This document shows positions 43,563 to 53,027 of a stretch of DNA of 64,000 nucleotides, piece after piece. Under the pieces are notes generated by a model. That model saw nothing but the letters and a program-made list of their open reading frames with translations. It was not told where the DNA came from and did no database searches. Each line of letters starts with the position of its first letter. The first letter of the stretch is position 1. Source of the DNA: Arthrobacter sp. PM3 (GTDB lineage: Bacteria > Actinomycetota > Actinomycetes > Actinomycetales > Micrococcaceae); contig NZ_CP022314.1 of assembly GCF_003352915.1 (NCBI RefSeq), forward strand, positions 62,001-126,000, in the 5' to 3' direction. The position numbers and the translations under genes were made by a program.

Positions 43563-43888
43563 TATTTACTCCTTGCGTCGCGCCGGTTCTCAGGCCGTGA
43601 TCTTGCTACGGAATGAGCCTTGCGGAACGGTTGATCGGGGTGTCTCTTGACCTGCCTGGATTTTGCCAGACCAGGCCTAAACTCCCGTGCCAGCAACATT
43701 TGCTTCCCAGGCGTTCCCGACAGATCGGGGCGCAAGGGGGCACTATGCCGTGGCACGATTGTTTACGAGGTTGGTGACGGCGCGCAAAAGGCGCCATACA
43801 AACTCAAAATCTTAGCACATTTCCGGTGTATCCCCATATCACAGCCGGGTGCCCCTGCGGCAAAGCGACGGCAACGCACGGTTAGGAA

Positions 43889-44034
43889 CGCTCCCTCACC
43901 TCCTGCGCCCTTTTGGCAATCGCTCCCTCAGTTCATGTGGGCATTCCGTCTGGAGGTGAGGGAGCGTCGCCCAAACATCCGCGAAAGGCGAGGGAGCGTC
44001 GCCCAAAAAACGGCGAAAGGTGAGGGAGCGTCGG
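43889..44034. repeat. 32-bp-period direct repeats facing inverted copies
   Basis: The core GAGGGAGCGTCG recurs within units starting at 43955, 43987 and 44019 (period 32). The first two units share GAGGGAGCGTCGCCCAAA and end GCGAAA. On the left, the inverse core CGCTCCCTCA starts at 43889 and 43921, again 32 bp apart. The two sets face each other and can pair as a multi-arm stem. Function unknown; probably a dispersed intergenic element or a complex terminator. Confidence 0.7.
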
Positions 44035-44060
44035 TCCCCCGGCTGCGGCCGCCCTTAACG

Positions 44061-44098
44061 GAGCAACCCCCGCTCCCAGCAGGGAACGGGGGTTGCTC
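44061..44098 (-). terminator. S10-operon terminator after rpsQ
   Basis: GAGCAACCCCCGCTCCC and its partner form a 17-bp stem with one mismatch, loop AGCA, 20 nt after the rpsQ stop. It separates the S10 operon from rplN; there is no long T run. Confidence 0.75.
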
Positions 44099-44118
44099 TT
44101 GCAGCAGCGCTGCAGGTG

Positions 44119-44427
44119 TTACTTGGCCTTCTCGAGGATCTCCACCAGGCGCCACCGCTTGGTAGCGGACAGCGGGCGGGTCTCGGCGAGGAGCACGAGG
44201 TCGCCGATGCCGGCGCTGTTCTCTTCGTCGTGAGCCTTGATCTTGGCGTTACGGCGGATGACCTTGCCGTAGAGGGCGTGCTTCACGCGGTCTTCGACCT
44301 GGACAACGATGGTCTTCTCCATCTTGTCCGAGACGACGTAGCCGCGCTTCGTCTTACGGTAACCGCGCTCGTCAGCCTTGGCTGCGTCGGAAACAGTTTC
44401 CGTCACGTTCTCGTCCTTTTCAGTCAC
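44119..44427 (-). CDS. rpsQ: 30S ribosomal protein S17
   Basis: 102 residues; [20 protein letters not shown] and [20 protein letters not shown] are S17 motifs. The N-terminus has a 20-residue acidic extension. Overlaps rpmC by 4 nt; last gene of the S10 operon. Confidence 0.96.
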   Translation of the reverse strand: MTEKDENVTETVSDAAKADERGYRKTKRGYVVSDKMEKTIVVQVEDRVKHALYGKVIRRNAKIKAHDEENSAGIGDLVLLAETRPLSATKRWRLVEILEKAK

Positions 44428-44753
44428 TTTGCGTCCTCCTCGGTTTCAACCGGCTCAGCCTTTTCGGCCTTCTTGGTTGCAGCCTTCTTGGACTTCTTCT
44501 CTTCCTTGGCTTCCACAACCGGTGCGGCAACCTCGGCACGAATGCCCAGCTCGCGTTCGCGGAGAACGGTGTAGATGCGTGCGATGTCCTTCTTTACCGC
44601 GCGCAGGCGACCGTGGTTCTCCAGCTGGCCGGTGGCGGACTGGAAACGCAGGTTGAACAGCTCTTCCTTGGACTTGCGGAGTTCTTCAACGAGACGCTCG
44701 TTGTCGAAACCGTCCAGCTGTGCGGGTGCGAGATCCTTCGACCCTACTGCCAT
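44424..44753 (-). CDS. rpmC: 50S ribosomal protein L29 with charged C-terminal tail
   Basis: 109 residues. The L29 core ([20 protein letters not shown] to [13 protein letters not shown]) ends near residue 72; about 37 Ala/Lys/Glu residues follow. It sits at the tunnel exit, where trigger factor and SRP dock. It starts 2 nt after rplP. Confidence 0.96.
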   Translation of the reverse strand: MAVGSKDLAPAQLDGFDNERLVEELRKSKEELFNLRFQSATGQLENHGRLRAVKKDIARIYTVLRERELGIRAEVAAPVVEAKEEKKSKKAATKKAEKAEPVETEEDAK

Positions 44754-44755
44754 TT

Positions 44756-45172
44756 CTACTCACCACCTTCGCGACGCACAATGCGTGCCTTCAACGGCAG
44801 CTTGTGGATTGCCAGGCGCAGGGCCTCGCGAGCTACCTCTTCATTAACACCGGAGAGTTCGAAAAGAACCCGGCCCGGCTTGACGTTTGAGACCCACCAT
44901 TCCGGCGAACCCTTACCGGAACCCATACGGGTTTCGGCCGGCTTCTTGGTCAGCGGACGGTCCGGGTAAATGTTGATCCAGACCTTACCGCCACGCTTGA
45001 TGTGGCGGGTCATCGCGATACGGGCAGACTCGATCTGACGGTTCGTGACGTAGGCCGGGCTCAGAGCCTGGATGCCCCACTCACCGAAGGAGACCTGGGT
45101 GCCGCCCGTTGCAGCGCCGGAACGACCCGGGTGGTGCTGCTTGCGGTGCTTGACTCGACGTGGGATAAGCAT
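44756..45172 (-). CDS. rplP: 50S ribosomal protein L16
   Basis: 138 residues; [20 protein letters not shown] start, [20 protein letters not shown], and the [11 protein letters not shown] loop at the peptidyl-transferase region. It directly abuts rpsC. Confidence 0.97.
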   Translation of the reverse strand: MLIPRRVKHRKQHHPGRSGAATGGTQVSFGEWGIQALSPAYVTNRQIESARIAMTRHIKRGGKVWINIYPDRPLTKKPAETRMGSGKGSPEWWVSNVKPGRVLFELSGVNEEVAREALRLAIHKLPLKARIVRREGGE

Positions 45173-46006
45173 TTAAGCCTGTCCTCCTTCTACAGCGGCA
45201 GGAGCCGCCTCAGCTGCCGGAGCTTCGGCTGCAGCGGGTGCTGCCTCAGCTGCCGGGCGGTCGTTACGACGACGGCGGTCACCACGGTCGGCGCCACCCG
45301 GGCGGCCCGGGCGGTCGCCGGCACGGCCGCGGGACGGAGCAGCAGCAGCCTGCTGAGCCAGTTCCTTGGCGGTGACGTCGCCCTTGTAGATCCAGACCTT
45401 CACGCCGATGCGGCCGAAGGTGGTCTTGGCCTCGTAGAAGCCGTAGTCGATGTTCGCGCGGAGGGTGTGCAGGGGCACACGGCCTTCGCGGTAGAACTCC
45501 GAGCGGGACATTTCAGCGCCACCCAGACGGCCCGAGCAAGCGATACGGATACCCTTGGCACCGGCACGCTGTGCGGACTGCATGGCCTTCTTCATCGCGC
45601 GGCGGAATGCCACGCGGGAAGTCAGCTGCTCGGCAACGCCCTGGGCAACAAGCTGGGCTTCCATCTCGGGGTTCTTGACCTCGAGGATGTTCAGCTGGAC
45701 CTGCTTGCCGGTGAGCTTTTCGAGCTCGCCGCGGATGCGGTCGGCCTCGGCGCCGCGGCGGCCGATAACGATACCCGGACGTGCCGTGTGGATGTCCACG
45801 CGGACGCGGTCGCGGGTGCGCTCGATCTCAACCTTGGCGATGCCGGCGCGCTCCATGCCCGTGGACATGAGCTGGCGGATGCGGATGTCTTCGCGGACGA
45901 AGTCCTTGTAGCGCTGGCCCGACTTGGTGCTGTCAGCAAACCAGTGCGATACGTGATCGGTGGTGATGCCGAGTCGGAACCCGTGCGGGTTTACTTTCTG
46001 TCCCAC
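45173..46006 (-). CDS. rpsC: 30S ribosomal protein S3 with Arg/Gly and Ala/Glu tail
   Basis: 277 residues. [20 protein letters not shown] start, the KH domain ([20 protein letters not shown]) and the C-terminal [11 protein letters not shown]. From about residue 222 a tail rich in Arg, Gly and Asp changes to Ala, Pro and Glu. S3 lines the mRNA entry site. GTG start directly after the rplV stop. Confidence 0.97.
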   Translation of the reverse strand: MGQKVNPHGFRLGITTDHVSHWFADSTKSGQRYKDFVREDIRIRQLMSTGMERAGIAKVEIERTRDRVRVDIHTARPGIVIGRRGAEADRIRGELEKLTGKQVQLNILEVKNPEMEAQLVAQGVAEQLTSRVAFRRAMKKAMQSAQRAGAKGIRIACSGRLGGAEMSRSEFYREGRVPLHTLRANIDYGFYEAKTTFGRIGVKVWIYKGDVTAKELAQQAAAAPSRGRAGDRPGRPGGADRGDRRRRNDRPAAEAAPAAAEAPAAEAAPAAVEGGQA

Positions 46007-46372
46007 TTAGCGAGCCTCCTCTTTCTCCGGGGTAGCGACTACCACGGTGATGTGGCTCGTGCGCTTCTTGATCTGAAATGCACGACCCTGAGCGCGCGGC
46101 TGGAACCGCTTCATGGTCGGGCCTTCATCAACAAACGCTTCGCTGATGATGAGGTCACCTTCGTCAAACGCCACGCCGTCGCGGTCCGCGAGGACCCGGG
46201 CGTTGGAGATTGCCGACTGAACTACCTTGAATACCGGCTCCGAAGCTGCCTGGGGGGCAAACTTCAGAATTGCCAGAGCCTCATTCGCTTGCTTTCCACG
46301 AACAAGGTTGACGACGCGCCGGGCCTTCATAGGCGTTACGCGGATGTGACGCGCAATTGCCTTGGCTTCCAT
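46007..46372 (-). CDS. rplV: 50S ribosomal protein L22
   Basis: 121 residues; [20 protein letters not shown] start and [20 protein letters not shown] loop at the exit tunnel constriction, both wild-type looking. 38 nt after rpsS. Confidence 0.97.
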   Translation of the reverse strand: MEAKAIARHIRVTPMKARRVVNLVRGKQANEALAILKFAPQAASEPVFKVVQSAISNARVLADRDGVAFDEGDLIISEAFVDEGPTMKRFQPRAQGRAFQIKKRTSHITVVVATPEKEEAR

Positions 46373-46410
46373 TGCTTTCCTTCTCTCGTCTTTGACGTAA
46401 GTGCAGGCGC

Positions 46411-46692
46411 CTAGCGGCGCTTGCCCTTACGGTCGTCCTTGACATGGCCGCGGAAAGTCCGCGTGGGAGCGAATTCGCCGAGCTTGTGCCCGACCATCGA
46501 CTCAGTGACAAACACCGGGATGTGCTTGCGTCCGTCGTGCACGGCGATCGTGTGGCCGAGCATGTCGGGGACGATCATCGAACGGCGGGACCAGGTCTTG
46601 ATGACGTTGTGGGTGCCCTTTTCGTTTTCCCTGGCTACCTTCACAAAGAGGTGCTGGTCAACGAAAGGACCTTTTTTCAGGCTGCGTGGCAT
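46411..46692 (-). CDS. rpsS: 30S ribosomal protein S19
   Basis: 93 residues; [20 protein letters not shown] start, [20 protein letters not shown] and [19 protein letters not shown], all S19 motifs. 12 nt after rplB. Confidence 0.97.
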   Translation of the reverse strand: MPRSLKKGPFVDQHLFVKVARENEKGTHNVIKTWSRRSMIVPDMLGHTIAVHDGRKHIPVFVTESMVGHKLGEFAPTRTFRGHVKDDRKGKRR

Positions 46693-46704
46693 GTGTCCAG
46701 GCTC

Positions 46705-47544
46705 CTATCGCTTGTTCTTGCCAGTACGACGGCGACGAACAATAAGCTTGTCGCTCTCTTTGTTGGGGCGGCGGGTACGGCCTTCAGGCTTACCGTTGGG
46801 GTTGACCGGGTGACGACCACCGGAGGTCTTACCTTCACCACCACCGTGCGGGTGGTCAACCGGGTTCATGGCGACACCACGGACGGTCGGGCGAACGCCC
46901 TTCCACCGCATACGGCCGGCCTTGCCCCAGTTGATGTTCGACTGCTCGGCGTTGCCGACCTCGCCGACGGTTGCGCGGCAGCGCACGTCAACGTTGCGGA
47001 TTTCGCCGGAGGGCAGACGCAACTGGGCGAAGCGGCCTTCCTTGGCGACGAGCTGAACCGAAGCACCGGCGGAACGGGCCATCTTGGCGCCGCCACCCGG
47101 GCGCAGTTCGACTGCGTGGATAACGGTACCGACGGGGATGTTGCGCAGGGGCAGGTTGTTGCCGGGCTTGATGTCAGCGTCGGCGCCGGCCTCTACGAAG
47201 TCGCCCTGGGACAGCTTGTTCGGGGCGATGATGTAACGCTTGGTGCCATCAACGTAGTGCAGCAGGGCGATACGAGCCGTACGGTTGGGGTCGTACTCGA
47301 TTTCGGCAACGCGGGCGTTGACGCCGTCCTTGTCGTGGCGACGGAAGTCGATCAGACGGTACTGGCGCTTGTGTCCACCACCCTTGTGACGGGTCGTGAT
47401 CTTACCGGTGTTGTTACGGCCACCCTTTTTCGGGAGGGGACGAACCAACGACTTTTCCGGCGTCGACCGCGTGATTTCAGTGAAGTCCGCTACGCTCGAG
47501 CCACGACGGCCCGGGGTAGTCGGCTTGTATTTACGGATTCCCAT
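46705..47544 (-). CDS. rplB: 50S ribosomal protein L2
   Basis: 279 residues; [20 protein letters not shown] start and the conserved [20 protein letters not shown] with the peptidyl-transferase His. Standard length and position after rplW. Confidence 0.98.
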   Translation of the reverse strand: MGIRKYKPTTPGRRGSSVADFTEITRSTPEKSLVRPLPKKGGRNNTGKITTRHKGGGHKRQYRLIDFRRHDKDGVNARVAEIEYDPNRTARIALLHYVDGTKRYIIAPNKLSQGDFVEAGADADIKPGNNLPLRNIPVGTVIHAVELRPGGGAKMARSAGASVQLVAKEGRFAQLRLPSGEIRNVDVRCRATVGEVGNAEQSNINWGKAGRMRWKGVRPTVRGVAMNPVDHPHGGGEGKTSGGRHPVNPNGKPEGRTRRPNKESDKLIVRRRRTGKNKR

Positions 47545-47574
47545 AATTTATTTCCTCGTTAAAGTGGTCTCCGC

Positions 47575-47880
47575 TTAGGAAAGCGGACCGCCGAAGATGT
47601 CGATAGTGCCTTCTTTGAGGCTCACAATGGCACGCTTGGTGTTCTTGCGGGTGCCCCAGCCGAATTTGGTCCGCTTGCGCTTACCGGCACGGTTGATGGT
47701 GTTGATCGATTCGACCTTGACGGAGAAGATCTTCTCCACGGCCAGCTTGATCTCGGTCTTGTTCGAGCGGGGGTCCACCAGGAAGGTGTACTTGCCCTCG
47801 TCGATCAGGCCGTAGCTCTTTTCCGAGACGACGGGTGCAAGCACGACGTCGCGCGGGTCTTTGATGGTGGCTGCGCTCAC
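47575..47880 (-). CDS. rplW: 50S ribosomal protein L23
   Basis: 101 residues; [40 protein letters not shown] and [20 protein letters not shown]. It is the exit-tunnel docking protein. Its start overlaps rplD by 4 nt. Confidence 0.97.
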   Translation of the reverse strand: MSAATIKDPRDVVLAPVVSEKSYGLIDEGKYTFLVDPRSNKTEIKLAVEKIFSVKVESINTINRAGKRKRTKFGWGTRKNTKRAIVSLKEGTIDIFGGPLS

Positions 47881-48497
47881 TTGGCATCCTCCTCGTTCTT
47901 TGCGACCTTGTCAGCAACGAATGCTTCGTAGGCAGCCTTGGTGAAGACTACGTCGTCGGAAACGAGAACGTCGTAGGTGTTCAGCTGGTCTGCGTACAGA
48001 ACGTGAACTTCCTCGAGGTTGCGCACGGACAGTGCCGCAACATCGTTGGCGCGCTCAATGACAACGAGCAGGTTCTTGCGCTCGGAAACTCCGCGCAGGG
48101 TTGCCAGTGCTTCCTTGGAGGACGGCTTCGAGCCGGCAACCAGTTCAGCAACGACGTGGACGCGGCCGTTGCGGGCGCGGTCCGAGAGTGCGCCGCGCAG
48201 TGCAGCAGCAATCATCTTCTTGGGGGTCCGCTGGGCGTAGTCACGCGGCGTCGGGCCGTGGACAACGCCACCGCCGGTCATGTGAGGAGCACGGATGGAA
48301 CCCTGACGGGCGCGGCCGGTGCCCTTCTGCTTGAACGGCTTGCGGCCTGCGCCGGAAACTTCGGCGCGGGTCTTGGTCTTGTGGGTACCCTGGCGAGCAG
48401 CAGCGAGCTGGGCGACGACAACCTGGTGCAGCAGCGGCACGTTGGTCTGAACGTCGAAGATCTCTGCAGGCAGGTCAACCTTGACAGTGCTAGTCAT
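47877..48497 (-). CDS. rplD: 50S ribosomal protein L4
   Basis: 206 residues; the tunnel loop [20 protein letters not shown] followed by [20 protein letters not shown] is intact. L4 is an autoregulator of the S10 operon in some bacteria; no evidence of this here. 4 nt after rplC. Confidence 0.97.
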   Translation of the reverse strand: MTSTVKVDLPAEIFDVQTNVPLLHQVVVAQLAAARQGTHKTKTRAEVSGAGRKPFKQKGTGRARQGSIRAPHMTGGGVVHGPTPRDYAQRTPKKMIAAALRGALSDRARNGRVHVVAELVAGSKPSSKEALATLRGVSERKNLLVVIERANDVAALSVRNLEEVHVLYADQLNTYDVLVSDDVVFTKAAYEAFVADKVAKNEEDAK

Positions 48498-48501
48498 TGA
48501 A

Positions 48502-49152
48502 CTAGGCTCCCTTCACGGCGGTGCGTACGAGTACGACCTGGCCGCGGGCACCGGGAACGGCACCCTTGATCAGGAGCAGCGACTTCTCGACGTCAACCGC
48601 GTGGACCGTGAGGTTCAGCGTGGTGTGACGAACGGCGCCCATGCGGCCGGCCATTTTCATGCCCTTGAAGACGCGGCTCGGGGTGGATGCGCCACCGATT
48701 GAACCGGGCTTACGGTGGTTCTTGTGGGCACCGTGGGAAGCGCCGACACCGGAGAAGCCGTGACGCTTCATAACACCGGCGAAGCCCTTACCCTTGGTGG
48801 TGCCAACGACGTCGATCTTCTGGCCGGCCTCGAACAGCTCAACGGAGAGTTCCTGGCCCAGCTCGTACTCGGCAGCATCTGCGGTACGGAGTTCGACGAC
48901 GTGACGGCGAGGCGTGACGCCTGCCTTTTCAAAGTGACCAGCCAGCGGCTTGGTGACCTTGCGGGGATCGATCTGGCCGTAGCCGATCTGAACGGCGACA
49001 TAGCCATCAGTGTCTGCGTTGCGCAGCTGCGTGATGACGTTCGAGTCTGCCTGGACCACAGTGACGGGGATGAGCTTGTTGTTCTCGTCCCAGACCTGGG
49101 TCATGCCGAGCTTCGTGCCCAGCAGGCCCTTTACGTTACGGGTTGCGGTCAT
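48502..49152 (-). CDS. rplC: 50S ribosomal protein L3
   Basis: 216 residues; [20 protein letters not shown] start, [20 protein letters not shown] and [20 protein letters not shown]. Its long loop reaches the peptidyl-transferase centre. 17 nt after rpsJ. Confidence 0.97.
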   Translation of the reverse strand: MTATRNVKGLLGTKLGMTQVWDENNKLIPVTVVQADSNVITQLRNADTDGYVAVQIGYGQIDPRKVTKPLAGHFEKAGVTPRRHVVELRTADAAEYELGQELSVELFEAGQKIDVVGTTKGKGFAGVMKRHGFSGVGASHGAHKNHRKPGSIGGASTPSRVFKGMKMAGRMGAVRHTTLNLTVHAVDVEKSLLLIKGAVPGARGQVVLVRTAVKGA

Positions 49153-49169
49153 AGTCTCTCAGCACCTCC

Positions 49170-49478
49170 CTACAGCTTGATTTCGATGTTCACGTCGGCC
49201 GGCAGGTCGAGACGCATGAGCGAGTCAACAGCCTTGGGCGTGGGGTCGATGATGTCGATCAGACGCTTGTGCGTGCGCATTTCGAAGTGCTCGCGGCTGT
49301 CCTTGTACTTGTGCGGAGAGCGGATAACGCAGTACACGTTCTTCTCCGTCGGCAGCGGCACGGGGCCCACTACCGTTGCGCCTGCGCGCGTGACCGTCTC
49401 AACGATCTTCCGTGCTGAAACGTCAATGACCTCGTGGTCGTATGACTTCAGCCGGATGCGGATTTTTTGTCCCGCCAT
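49170..49478 (-). CDS. rpsJ: 30S ribosomal protein S10
   Basis: 102 residues; [20 protein letters not shown] start and [20 protein letters not shown] are diagnostic. First gene of the S10 operon. A weak AGGCG ribosome-binding site precedes the ATG. Confidence 0.98.
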
Positions 49479-49886
49479 GTCGCCTGACTCTCTTTCAGTC
49501 TGTGCTTCCCCTGATTGGGGCTGCCCTGTTCACTTACGTGTTGTGTGGCTGCCGAAGCATTCAAAGTCGTGACTACCACCCGCCGCACAAGCTGAATCCG
49601 GAAAATTCCGGGTTCCTCAACCTGCCGCCGCAACCGACCCCCGCGGTCGGGCGTGTCGCGACTTTCACGCGCACACGTCCGCAATTCCTTGGGGAGTGGG
49701 TTATGTTTGGTCTCTTCCCTGGACCCTGACACCCGGCATTATCCGGATCGGGACGCGAAAGAGCGCTTGAACAACTCAACTAGTATGCCGGAATTTGCGG
49801 GCAGAAGCGAATCAGCCTCTCCAGTCACTGCAATCACCGCGCCGGCGGTCATTGTCCCCGGTCCCCTGCTTATGCATGATAGGGGC
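49479..49886. other. Divergent intergenic region between rpsJ and the glycosidase gene
   Basis: 408 nt. It should hold the S10 operon promoter on the minus strand; TTGTGC with GACTTT at 16 nt spacing (about 49568-49595) is a weak candidate. On the plus strand TAGTAT at 49781-49786 may be a -10, with AGCGCT just before it that could be part of a LacI-type operator. No gene is supported. Confidence 0.35.
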
Positions 49887-51311
49887 ATGACTGTGCAGGA
49901 CGCCGTGGCAGTTCAGGCCCTGGCCGCACGCCTGAGACCCGGGTTTGTCCTGGGGGTTGCCTCCGCGGCCTTCCAGATCGAGGGCAGCCTCGCCGCCGGC
50001 GGGCGCGGGCCCTCGGGCTGGGACGCCTTTGCCGAAAAGCCGGGGAACATCCTGCACGGGCACTCCCCCGCCGTGGCCTGTGACCACTATAACCGGGCCG
50101 CGGAAGACATCGGGCTCATGCGCGAGCTCGGGATCGACTCCTACCGGTTCTCGATCTCCTGGCCGCGGGTTCAGCCGGCAGGGGCGGGCCCGGTCAACGC
50201 GGCCGGCCTGGACTTCTACGACCGCCTCATCGACCAGTTGCTCGCCGCCGGCATATCGCCCATGGCAACCCTCTACCACTGGGATACGCCGCTCCCCCTG
50301 GAGCACCGGGGCGGGTGGATGAACCGCACGACGGCGGAACGGTTCGCCGAGTACAGCGCTGCCGCGGCGAAGCGGCTCGGCGACCGCGTGGCGCAATGGG
50401 TCACCCTGAACGAGCCCGCCTCGGTCACCCTCAACGGCTACGCCCTCGGCACCCATGCGCCGGGCCGTGACCTGCTGTTCGGCGCCATGCCGTCAGTGCA
50501 CCACCAGCTCCTTGCCCACGGCCTGGCGGTGCAGGCACTGCGGGCGGCGGGCGTCAGCGGCGCCGTCGGCGTCACGAACCTGCACTCCCCGGTCCGTCCC
50601 GCGTCCGGCTCGGCCAGCGACCGGCTGCTCGCCCGGGTGTTCGACGTCATGCTGAACCGGCTCTACGCAGATCCGATCCTACTGGGCCGCTTTCCGAAAA
50701 CGCCGCTGATCGCCCGGCCGTGGTTCCGGTCGCTCCGGAGTATCCCGGACGCGGACCTGGCCGTCATCCACCAGCCGCTGGACTTCTACGGCCTGAATTA
50801 CTACTACCCCGTCAGGGTGGCGACGGGCCGCGGCGTCGACAGCCTGTCCGGGACCGCCGAAGCGATGCTGAAGCTGCCGTTCCACATGGCCGGGTTCCCC
50901 GAGTACGCGCTCACGGGTTTCGGCTGGCCGGTCGCCCCGGAGCATCTGGGCATCCTGCTGCGGGAGCTGAAGGACCGGTATGGCGCGTCGCTGCCGCCGC
51001 TGTACATCACCGAGAGCGGGGCGAGCTTCCCGGAACCGGAGCATGTCACCGGTCCCCTGCCGGACGCCGGCCGGATCAGCTATCTCGCCGCGCATCTGGA
51101 TCAGGCGGTGACGGCAACCGCGCCCGGCGGCGTGGCCCACGGCGTCGACCTGCTCGGCTATTACGTCTGGACGCTCATGGACAACTTCGAGTGGGCAGCC
51201 GGCTACTCGCAGCGCTTCGGCCTGGTGCATGTGGACTTCACCACTCAGCGCCGCACACCGAAGGACTCCTACTACTGGTACCAGGCCCTGGCGCGGGCCC
51301 GGGGGGCCTGA
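49887..51311 (+). CDS. Glycoside hydrolase family 1 beta-glucosidase
   Basis: Hydrolyses beta-glucosides or related disaccharides, probably in the cytoplasm as no signal peptide is present. 474 residues. The GH1 barrel starts FVLGVASAAFQIEG; acid/base Glu176 is in VTLNEPAS and nucleophile Glu376 in YITESGAS (usual form TENG). YYVWTLMDNFEWAAGYSQRF GL is the conserved end. ATG 49887 has AGGGG only 1 nt upstream; a GTG at 49893 with the same AGGGG at 7 nt is an equally good start, and the frame is open further back. Sugar specificity is not clear. Confidence 0.9.
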   Translation: MTVQDAVAVQALAARLRPGFVLGVASAAFQIEGSLAAGGRGPSGWDAFAEKPGNILHGHSPAVACDHYNRAAEDIGLMRELGIDSYRFSISWPRVQPAGAGPVNAAGLDFYDRLIDQLLAAGISPMATLYHWDTPLPLEHRGGWMNRTTAERFAEYSAAAAKRLGDRVAQWVTLNEPASVTLNGYALGTHAPGRDLLFGAMPSVHHQLLAHGLAVQALRAAGVSGAVGVTNLHSPVRPASGSASDRLLARVFDVMLNRLYADPILLGRFPKTPLIARPWFRSLRSIPDADLAVIHQPLDFYGLNYYYPVRVATGRGVDSLSGTAEAMLKLPFHMAGFPEYALTGFGWPVAPEHLGILLRELKDRYGASLPPLYITESGASFPEPEHVTGPLPDAGRISYLAAHLDQAVTATAPGGVAHGVDLLGYYVWTLMDNFEWAAGYSQRFGLVHVDFTTQRRTPKDSYYWYQALARARGA

Positions 51312-51315
51312 GAGC

Positions 51316-51441
51316 CTATTGGTTGCGGTTTGCCCTGTTGATGCGCTTGGCGCGCTCGATCTCCTGGCGGAAGTGCTTCTTCACCCAGAAATAGGCGACG
51401 ACGGCCGCGACGGCGAGCAGCAGAAAAATGAACCAGCCCAC
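51316..51441 (-). CDS. 41-residue single-helix membrane microprotein
   Basis: GTG start with AAAGGAG at 6 nt upstream. The product starts MGWFIFLLLAVAAVVAYFWV, one transmembrane helix, followed by KKHFRQEIERAKRINRANRN, a basic amphipathic cytoplasmic tail. Codon use and ribosome-binding site look genuine. No family is recognised. It lies convergent to the glycosidase gene (5 nt apart) and upstream of the tuf terminator on the same strand as tuf. Confidence 0.65.
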   Translation of the reverse strand: MGWFIFLLLAVAAVVAYFWVKKHFRQEIERAKRINRANRNQ

Positions 51442-51484
51442 GATGAGCTCCTTTCCCCTACCTGCAAAGGTATCAGGAACTTAA

Positions 51485-51524
51485 AAGGAACAGCCCCGCT
51501 GCGCGTGCAGCGGGGCTGTTCCTT
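51485..51524 (-). terminator. tuf terminator
   Basis: A perfect 18-bp stem (AAGGAACAGCCCCGCTGC and complement) with loop GCGT, 49 nt after the tuf stop, with TTTTAA after the stem on the minus strand. Confidence 0.9.
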
Positions 51525-51572
51525 CGTTTTCCGTGGCCGTCAGCCGGCCAGGAGAACCATGATCAGCAAGTA

Positions 51573-52763
<1,191 letters not shown>

Positions 52764-52905
52764 AGGTTCCTCCTAGAACGTTTTCAAATGACTTACCCTT
52801 CGGCCGCGCTTGTCGCGGCAGAAACTCCAGTAAGTCTACTTGGGGGGCTTTGGATTGGTGAAATTGCAGATTCAGGAACTAAAGCTAGTGCCTAGAGCCT
52901 GTTCG

Positions 52906-52963
52906 TGCAGGCGGCCGGCCCGGCCTGGCCGGACTGCAGCTGGCCGGTATCCGGCCGCCTGCA
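52906..52963 (-). terminator. Large inverted repeat after fusA
   Basis: TGCAGGCGGCCGG (52906-52918) and its exact complement (52951-52963) enclose a GC-rich core that can form inner GGCC stems. It lies 65-120 nt after the fusA stop and may partly terminate fusA message ahead of tuf. Confidence 0.5.
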
Positions 52964-53027
52964 CCAGGTGATCCCCCCTTGGGAGACGCACCCGAGTTGT
53001 TTCGCTGCAGCGCGAGGTCCCTGGGGA

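Larger units (their letters stand above)
43563..44118. other. Long intergenic region between rpsQ and rplN
   Basis: 556 nt without a supported gene. From the rpsQ side it holds the terminator 44061-44098, then the 32-bp-period repeats 43889-44034, then about 320 nt of lower GC that should carry the rplN promoter. In most bacteria this junction is short. Confidence 0.6.

Noticed and set aside
43889-44034. Possible CRISPR array
   Set aside because: Although the period is 32 bp, the shared core is only 12-18 bp, the intervals are about 14 bp and partly shared, copies occur in both directions and there are no cas genes.
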